DNA of 8,996 bases from Lachnospiraceae bacterium (GTDB lineage Bacteria; Bacillota; Clostridia; Lachnospirales; Lachnospiraceae): the NCBI GenBank assembly GCA_021204285.1, contig JAJPZP010000050.1, positions 1-8,996 on the forward strand, read 5' to 3'. Under the pieces are notes generated by a model. That model saw nothing but the letters and a program-made list of their open reading frames with translations. It had not been told where the DNA came from and did not search any database. Position 1 is the first letter of the stretch. Each line of letters begins with the position of its first letter. A program made the position numbers and the translations under genes. Below are positions 5,216 through 8,996 of the stretch, piece after piece.

Positions 5216-7876
5216 ATGGAAAGTATCGTATTGCATGTGAACGGGAAGGACGTTTCCCTTTTTGTCGAGAAAAACTGGACGCTTCTCTATACGCTGCGGG
5301 AATGTCTGCAGCTGACCGGTGCGAAGTGTGGATGCAGTACGGGTGACTGCGGGGCCTGCAAGGTCATTGTGGACGGAGAGGCCGTGAATTCCTGCCTGCT
5401 CCGTGCGGTCAACATGCAGGGAAAAAATATTGAGACGATCGAGGGCCTGGCGGATGGAACAAAGCTGCACCCGGTACAGCAGGCTTTTGTGGAAACCGGG
5501 GCGATCCAGTGCGGCTACTGTACGCCGGGCATGATCCTGTCGGTGAAGGCACTGCTTGACCGGAATCCGGATCCGACGGAGGAAGAGATTCGCAAGGCGA
5601 TTTCCAATAACCTGTGCCGCTGTACCGGATATGTAAAGATCGTAGAAGCCGCGCGGCGTGCCGCGCAGCTTTTGCATGAGAAAAATGAGCAGGCTGCTTC
5701 CGGAACGGAGGAGATGAATTCGCTTATCGGAGGATGCATTCCGGTTCATGACGCGGTGCGCAAGGCAACCGGGGAATTTCTCTATACAGCCGATCTCACT
5801 TTTCCCCGCATGCTGCATGCGAAGATTCTGTTCAGCCCGAAGGCGCACGCGAGGATCAGGAGCATTGATATTTCGGAGGCGGAGGCGCTGCCAGGCGTCG
5901 CGGCCGTGATCTGTTATCAGAATACGCCGGAGGTGCGCTTCAACAGCTGCGGTGAGTGCATTGATGAATACAAGACCGAGCGGGTGTTTGACGACGTCAT
6001 GCGCTATGTGGGAGACCGTGTGGCGGCGGTGGCGGCGGATACGGAGGCAATCGCCTCGAAGGCATTGCGCCTGATCAGGGTGGAATACGAGGATCTTCCC
6101 TTCTATATCGATCCGGAGGAGGCCGCAGCGGCGGACGCATATCCGATTCACGAGGACGGGGAACTCCCTGAGATACCGAACGCGATCACGCGGATTGTGC
6201 AGGAGGCCGGGAATGTGGACGCGGCGATGAAGACGGCGGACTATATCTTCGAGGACTGCTACGAGGTACCGGCGATCCATCACAGCGCGATTGAGACCCA
6301 TGCTTCGATCGCCTCCTATACACTGGACGGGAAACTGACCGTCTATTCCCCCAGTCAGGATGTCTTTGCGTACCGGACGAATCTGTCCCGGATCTTCGGT
6401 CTTCCGATGAACCGTGTCCGCGTGGTCAGCCCCGGAATCGGCGGCGGCTTTGGCGGCAAGATTGACATGGTGATCGATCCGGTCACGGCTGCTCTGGCGA
6501 TCCGCACGGGGCGCACGGTGAAACTGGTCTACAACCGGATGGAGGATATCGCCTCTTCACGGACGCGTCATGCCATGAAGATACGGTTGCGGACCGGTGT
6601 CATGTCGGATGGAACGATCGTGGCGGAGGATCAGGAGACGCTGGTCAATGCCGGCGCCTATGCCGGGGCGACGACCAGCATTGTCTGGGCGATGGCGGCG
6701 AAATATTTCCGGAATCATAAGACGGCAAATATCCGTTTTACAGGGGTACCGGTCTATACCAATACGCCCATTGCAGCGGCCATGCGCGGCTACGGTTCCC
6801 CGCAGGAATTTTTCGCGCAGCAATGTCAGATGAACAAAATAGCGAAGAAGCTGGGCATCAGCATGCAGGAGCTGCAGCGGAAAAATCTGGTGGAACCGCA
6901 CGCGCACGAACCGATTGGCGGGCGGGATATCGGAAACGCGATGCCTCTGAAATGTGTGTCCCGCGTGGAAGAGCTGTTTGGCTGGGATGAGGAAGTGCGG
7001 GAACAGGAGATTTCCCTTCAGGAGAAAGGCCGCTACCAGATCGGCGTCGGTATGGCGGTGGCGGCACATGGAAACGGCATGTTCGGCGTGTGCCGGGATA
7101 CGACCGGCGTCATCCTCAAGATGAACGAGGACGGTTCGGCTACGATGCTGACCGGCGTCTCGGACATGGGAAACGGCTCTGTCACGGCGCAGAGACAGGT
7201 GGTCGCGGAGATCCTGGGAATACCGATGGATAAGATCAGCATTGCCGCCGCGGATACGGAGCTGACGATGTACGATCTGGGCAATTACTCCAGCAGAGGA
7301 AGTTTTGTGAGCGTAAAGGCGGCCATGCGCGCGGCGCAGAAGGTAAAGGCCGAGATGGAGCGCGGCGTTCCGCTGCGGGACATCTGCTGCTCGGAGTGTT
7401 ATGACTCGGATTCCCTCGCCATGTCCTACGGCGCGCACTGCGCAAAGGTGCGGGTGGACACGCAGACCGGGGAGATCAAAGTGCTGAAGTACGCTGCAGT
7501 TCATGATGTGGGACGTGTGCTGAACTATATGAACATCGAGGGACAGCTGGAGGGGGCGATCCAGATGGGGCTTGGTTACGCCCTGACGGAAGGCCTGGAA
7601 TACAACGCAAATGGGAAAGTGGCCAACGGAAGCTTCCGGAAGTATCATATCCTGAATGCGGAGGAAATGCCGCCGATCCTGATTGACTTCGTGGAGGAGG
7701 GTGGCGAGGATGGTCCCTTCAGCGCGAAAAGCATCGGGGAGTGCGGCGTGGTGCCGGTCGCCGGTGCAGTGGCGAACGCGGTGACGAATGCCCTTGGCTG
7801 TGAGATTCACAGGCTGCCGATGAAACCGGAAATGATCCTGGAATTAATTCGAAGCCTGGACGATGCGGATCTTTAG
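5216..7876 (+). CDS. XdhD-like molybdenum hydroxylase: [2Fe-2S] domain fused to molybdopterin-binding domain
   Basis: An 886-residue xanthine dehydrogenase/aldehyde oxidase family enzyme that hydroxylates (or reductively dehydroxylates) N-heterocycles at a molybdenum centre. Residues 1-155 hold both [2Fe-2S] sites: C40, C45, C48, C60, then C99 and C102 (QCGYCTPG) and C134 and C136 (NLCRCTGY). After a linker near 153-172, the molybdenum domain begins (PVHDAVRKATGEFLYTADL). It has GGGFGGK at 409-415, AMRGYG with R524 at 522-527, DVGRVLN at 764-770, QMGLGYALTEG at 783-793 and the catalytic glutamate E842 in SIGEC. No FAD domain lies between the parts, as in E. coli XdhD (about 956 residues) and the clostridial selenium-dependent xanthine dehydrogenase family (about 850), so electrons must leave through a separate partner. 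GAGGG at 5207-5211 precedes the ATG by four bases. Selenium dependence is possible but cannot be seen, since the selenium there is a cofactor rather than an encoded residue. It overlaps the convergent regulator by 33 bases. Confidence 0.92.
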   Translation: MESIVLHVNGKDVSLFVEKNWTLLYTLRECLQLTGAKCGCSTGDCGACKVIVDGEAVNSCLLRAVNMQGKNIETIEGLADGTKLHPVQQAFVETGAIQCGYCTPGMILSVKALLDRNPDPTEEEIRKAISNNLCRCTGYVKIVEAARRAAQLLHEKNEQAASGTEEMNSLIGGCIPVHDAVRKATGEFLYTADLTFPRMLHAKILFSPKAHARIRSIDISEAEALPGVAAVICYQNTPEVRFNSCGECIDEYKTERVFDDVMRYVGDRVAAVAADTEAIASKALRLIRVEYEDLPFYIDPEEAAAADAYPIHEDGELPEIPNAITRIVQEAGNVDAAMKTADYIFEDCYEVPAIHHSAIETHASIASYTLDGKLTVYSPSQDVFAYRTNLSRIFGLPMNRVRVVSPGIGGGFGGKIDMVIDPVTAALAIRTGRTVKLVYNRMEDIASSRTRHAMKIRLRTGVMSDGTIVAEDQETLVNAGAYAGATTSIVWAMAAKYFRNHKTANIRFTGVPVYTNTPIAAAMRGYGSPQEFFAQQCQMNKIAKKLGISMQELQRKNLVEPHAHEPIGGRDIGNAMPLKCVSRVEELFGWDEEVREQEISLQEKGRYQIGVGMAVAAHGNGMFGVCRDTTGVILKMNEDGSATMLTGVSDMGNGSVTAQRQVVAEILGIPMDKISIAAADTELTMYDLGNYSSRGSFVSVKAAMRAAQKVKAEMERGVPLRDICCSECYDSDSLAMSYGAHCAKVRVDTQTGEIKVLKYAAVHDVGRVLNYMNIEGQLEGAIQMGLGYALTEGLEYNANGKVANGSFRKYHILNAEEMPPILIDFVEEGGEDGPFSAKSIGECGVVPVAGAVANAVTNALGCEIHRLPMKPEMILELIRSLDDADL
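7844..7876. other. 33-base tail-to-tail overlap of enzyme and regulator genes
   Basis: The plus-strand molybdenum hydroxylase ends with TAG at 7874-7876. The minus-strand regulator ends at 7844 (TTA, read as TAA). The last 10 sense codons of each protein therefore lie on opposite strands of the same DNA. There is no hairpin plus T-run here to stop either transcript. Confidence 0.9.
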
Positions 7877-8995
7877 GGCAAGCCGCAGCTGAAAGCAGAC
7901 CTCGCTGTCAGAAAGATCCACATGCAGCAGAGAACGGATTCTGTCCAGCCGGTATACGACGGAGTTGTAGTGCACATGGAGCTGTTCTGCCGTCATTTTG
8001 GTATTGTTGCCGCAGGAGAGGTAGACCGAAAGCGTATCCAGAAGATTACTGGTGTGGCGTTGATCGTATCTCTCAAGCGGACCAAGGAGCCGGTCGACGA
8101 AATCTTTTACGACGGCATTGCGGGGCAGGAGGGACAGGATGGAGAGTTCATACAGCTGGTCACTCGTGATAAACGGTCCTTCGATCCCGCAGGCTCTGCT
8201 GATGTGACTGATGTTGAGCGCAATTTCATAGGCGAAAGGCATATCCTGTACTTTGCAGGGCTGGCTGATGCAGAAATTAAAAGGGCCTCTTCCCAGAATA
8301 TGCTGCAGCTTTCCTCCCAGGTCGAGAAGCATGCGATGCAGTTCCTCTTCGTCGTCCGTTTCCGGAACGTTCAGGATCAGAAAAAGGGATCCGTCCTGTA
8401 TGAGGAAAGTGGCGATCTGGCTGAACTGCTGCAGGATGTGCCGTACGATATGCAGTTCCCGCGGAATGAAGAGGTCTTCTGCATCTTTTTCGCAGACGTC
8501 GACGATGACAATGCGGTAGTCGGCGTTTTCTGAGAGACGAAGCCCAAAAGACTCCGCTGAGACGCAGATCTGAAAGGCACTTCCCATTTTTCCATGCAGC
8601 CATTCGGTGATAAAGCGGTACTCGTTTTGCCTTCGGATCTGATTCAGAGCGCTGGTATTCTTGATCTCCAGCGCCAGAATATTGCTGATTCTCTGAATGG
8701 GCAGAAGATCTGTCCCGGCTTCGCTTTCCTCCGTTTGAAGGAGCAGCAGCGAAAAGGTGCCTCCATTCGGAATATCCATGATTTCCATCTGAAAATAGTA
8801 GACGTTTTTCCCGCAGGCAATCTGAAAATGACCGTTCAGCGAACCGGTATAGAGTCCGTGAATCAGCTCCTCCTGCACGAACATCGGGAGAATGTCACGG
8901 GTCTTTTTGCTGATCAGGAGGTTTCCCAGACTGTCAAAGATCAGCAGGCTGGTATGCAGAATCTGTTCCGCCTTCGCGAGGAATTCTTCCATATC
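7844..8995 (-). CDS. PucR/CdaR-type transcriptional regulator, 5' partial
   Basis: At least 382 residues from the ATG at 8992. The frame remains open to the right edge (an Asp codon precedes the Met), and related proteins have a short segment before the D-M-x-x-x-L motif, so a few to about twenty residues are probably missing. Residues 1-115 resemble a small-ligand sensing domain (EEFLAKAEQILHTSLLIFD). Residues from about 125 to 275 form the CdaR-like middle region. The C-terminal PucR helix-turn-helix (HTH_30 type) is clear: LLDTLSVYLSC at 317-327, T334 to H341, then NSVVYRLDRI at 343-352 and LRLALKI at 369-375. PucR itself controls purine catabolism in Bacillus; other members control sugar-diacid or amino-acid use. 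The convergent position beside this operon makes it the likely regulator, sensing a pathway substrate or intermediate. Its promoter and the operon promoter are both outside the window. The family call is firm; the effector is unknown. Confidence 0.85.
   Translation of the reverse strand, partial: DMEEFLAKAEQILHTSLLIFDSLGNLLISKKTRDILPMFVQEELIHGLYTGSLNGHFQIACGKNVYYFQMEIMDIPNGGTFSLLLLQTEESEAGTDLLPIQRISNILALEIKNTSALNQIRRQNEYRFITEWLHGKMGSAFQICVSAESFGLRLSENADYRIVIVDVCEKDAEDLFIPRELHIVRHILQQFSQIATFLIQDGSLFLILNVPETDDEEELHRMLLDLGGKLQHILGRGPFNFCISQPCKVQDMPFAYEIALNISHISRACGIEGPFITSDQLYELSILSLLPRNAVVKDFVDRLLGPLERYDQRHTSNLLDTLSVYLSCGNNTKMTAEQLHVHYNSVVYRLDRIRSLLHVDLSDSEVCFQLRLALKIRIVQASN
7865..8050 (-). other. 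PucR-type helix-turn-helix DNA-binding domain
   Basis: This segment encodes residues 315-376 of the regulator. The order L-x-T-L, then a short acidic or polar turn, T-A-E-Q-L-H-V-H-x-N-S-V-x-Y-R-L-x-R-I, then L-x-L-A-L matches the HTH_30 signature at the C-terminus of PucR/CdaR proteins. The last four codons fall in the antisense overlap with the molybdenum hydroxylase gene. Confidence 0.8.
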
Positions 8996-8996
8996 G

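Noticed and set aside
5051..6301. 416-codon open frame on the minus strand
   Set aside because: Shadow of the hydantoinase end and the molybdenum hydroxylase start; no domain, and Arg/His-rich composition.
6557..7810. 417-codon open frame on the minus strand
   Set aside because: Antisense to conserved molybdenum-domain motifs; composition typical of a shadow frame.
5216..7876. Selenocysteine (in-frame TGA with SECIS) in the molybdenum hydroxylase
   Set aside because: The frame contains no internal TGA, and selenium-dependent members of this family use a bound selenium cofactor rather than an encoded residue.
7874..7960. Rho-independent terminator after the last enzyme gene
   Set aside because: No stable stem followed by a T-run could be found; the bases are the coding region of the opposing regulator.
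1..8996. CRISPR arrays, insertion sequences, tRNA or rRNA genes, long repeats
   Set aside because: The whole window is filled by conserved coding genes; none of these signatures was seen on either strand.

Overview
The window reads as part of one catabolic operon from a strictly anaerobic, moderately GC-rich Firmicute, most likely a Clostridia or Lachnospiraceae-type gut organism. This rests on AGGAGG-type ribosome sites, very tight gene packing, ferredoxin-rich enzymes, and a YgeY/HyuA/molybdenum-hydroxylase gene set known from anaerobic Firmicutes and from the E. coli ygeW-xdhD region. The taxon is inferred from content only. There is no rRNA, tRNA, mobile element, CRISPR array or long repeat, and no stretch above 25 bases between genes.

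Layout: six genes run left to right from the left edge to 7876, separated by 22, 15, -4 (ATGA overlap), 10 and 7 bases. (1) The [2Fe-2S] small subunit of a xanthine-dehydrogenase-type enzyme, cut at its 5' end. (2) A PreA/dihydroorotate-dehydrogenase-like flavoprotein with two C-terminal [4Fe-4S] clusters. (3) A YgeY-type M20 metallohydrolase. (4) A cytosolic M19 'membrane dipeptidase'-type hydrolase. (5) A HyuA-type hydantoinase/dihydropyrimidinase. (6) An 886-residue molybdenum hydroxylase with its own [2Fe-2S] domain fused at the N-terminus and no FAD domain. A PucR/CdaR-type regulator (7) converges on the operon from the right and overlaps the last enzyme gene tail to tail by 33 bases. It is cut by the right edge.

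How they may work together (inference): molybdenum hydroxylase chemistry adds or removes oxygen on an N-heterocycle such as a purine. The flavoprotein would carry out a ring reduction or oxidation, the hydantoinase would open a cyclic ureide or amide, and the M20 and M19 hydrolases would cut the released N-carbamoyl, amide or peptide-like products. PucR-family proteins often regulate purine or nitrogen catabolism, which fits. The most unusual item is the flavoprotein. It aligns with PreA along its length but lacks the catalytic Cys loop and the pyrimidine-contacting Asn residues, so it is unlikely to be a dihydropyrimidine dehydrogenase. The substrate of the whole operon cannot be read from the sequence.
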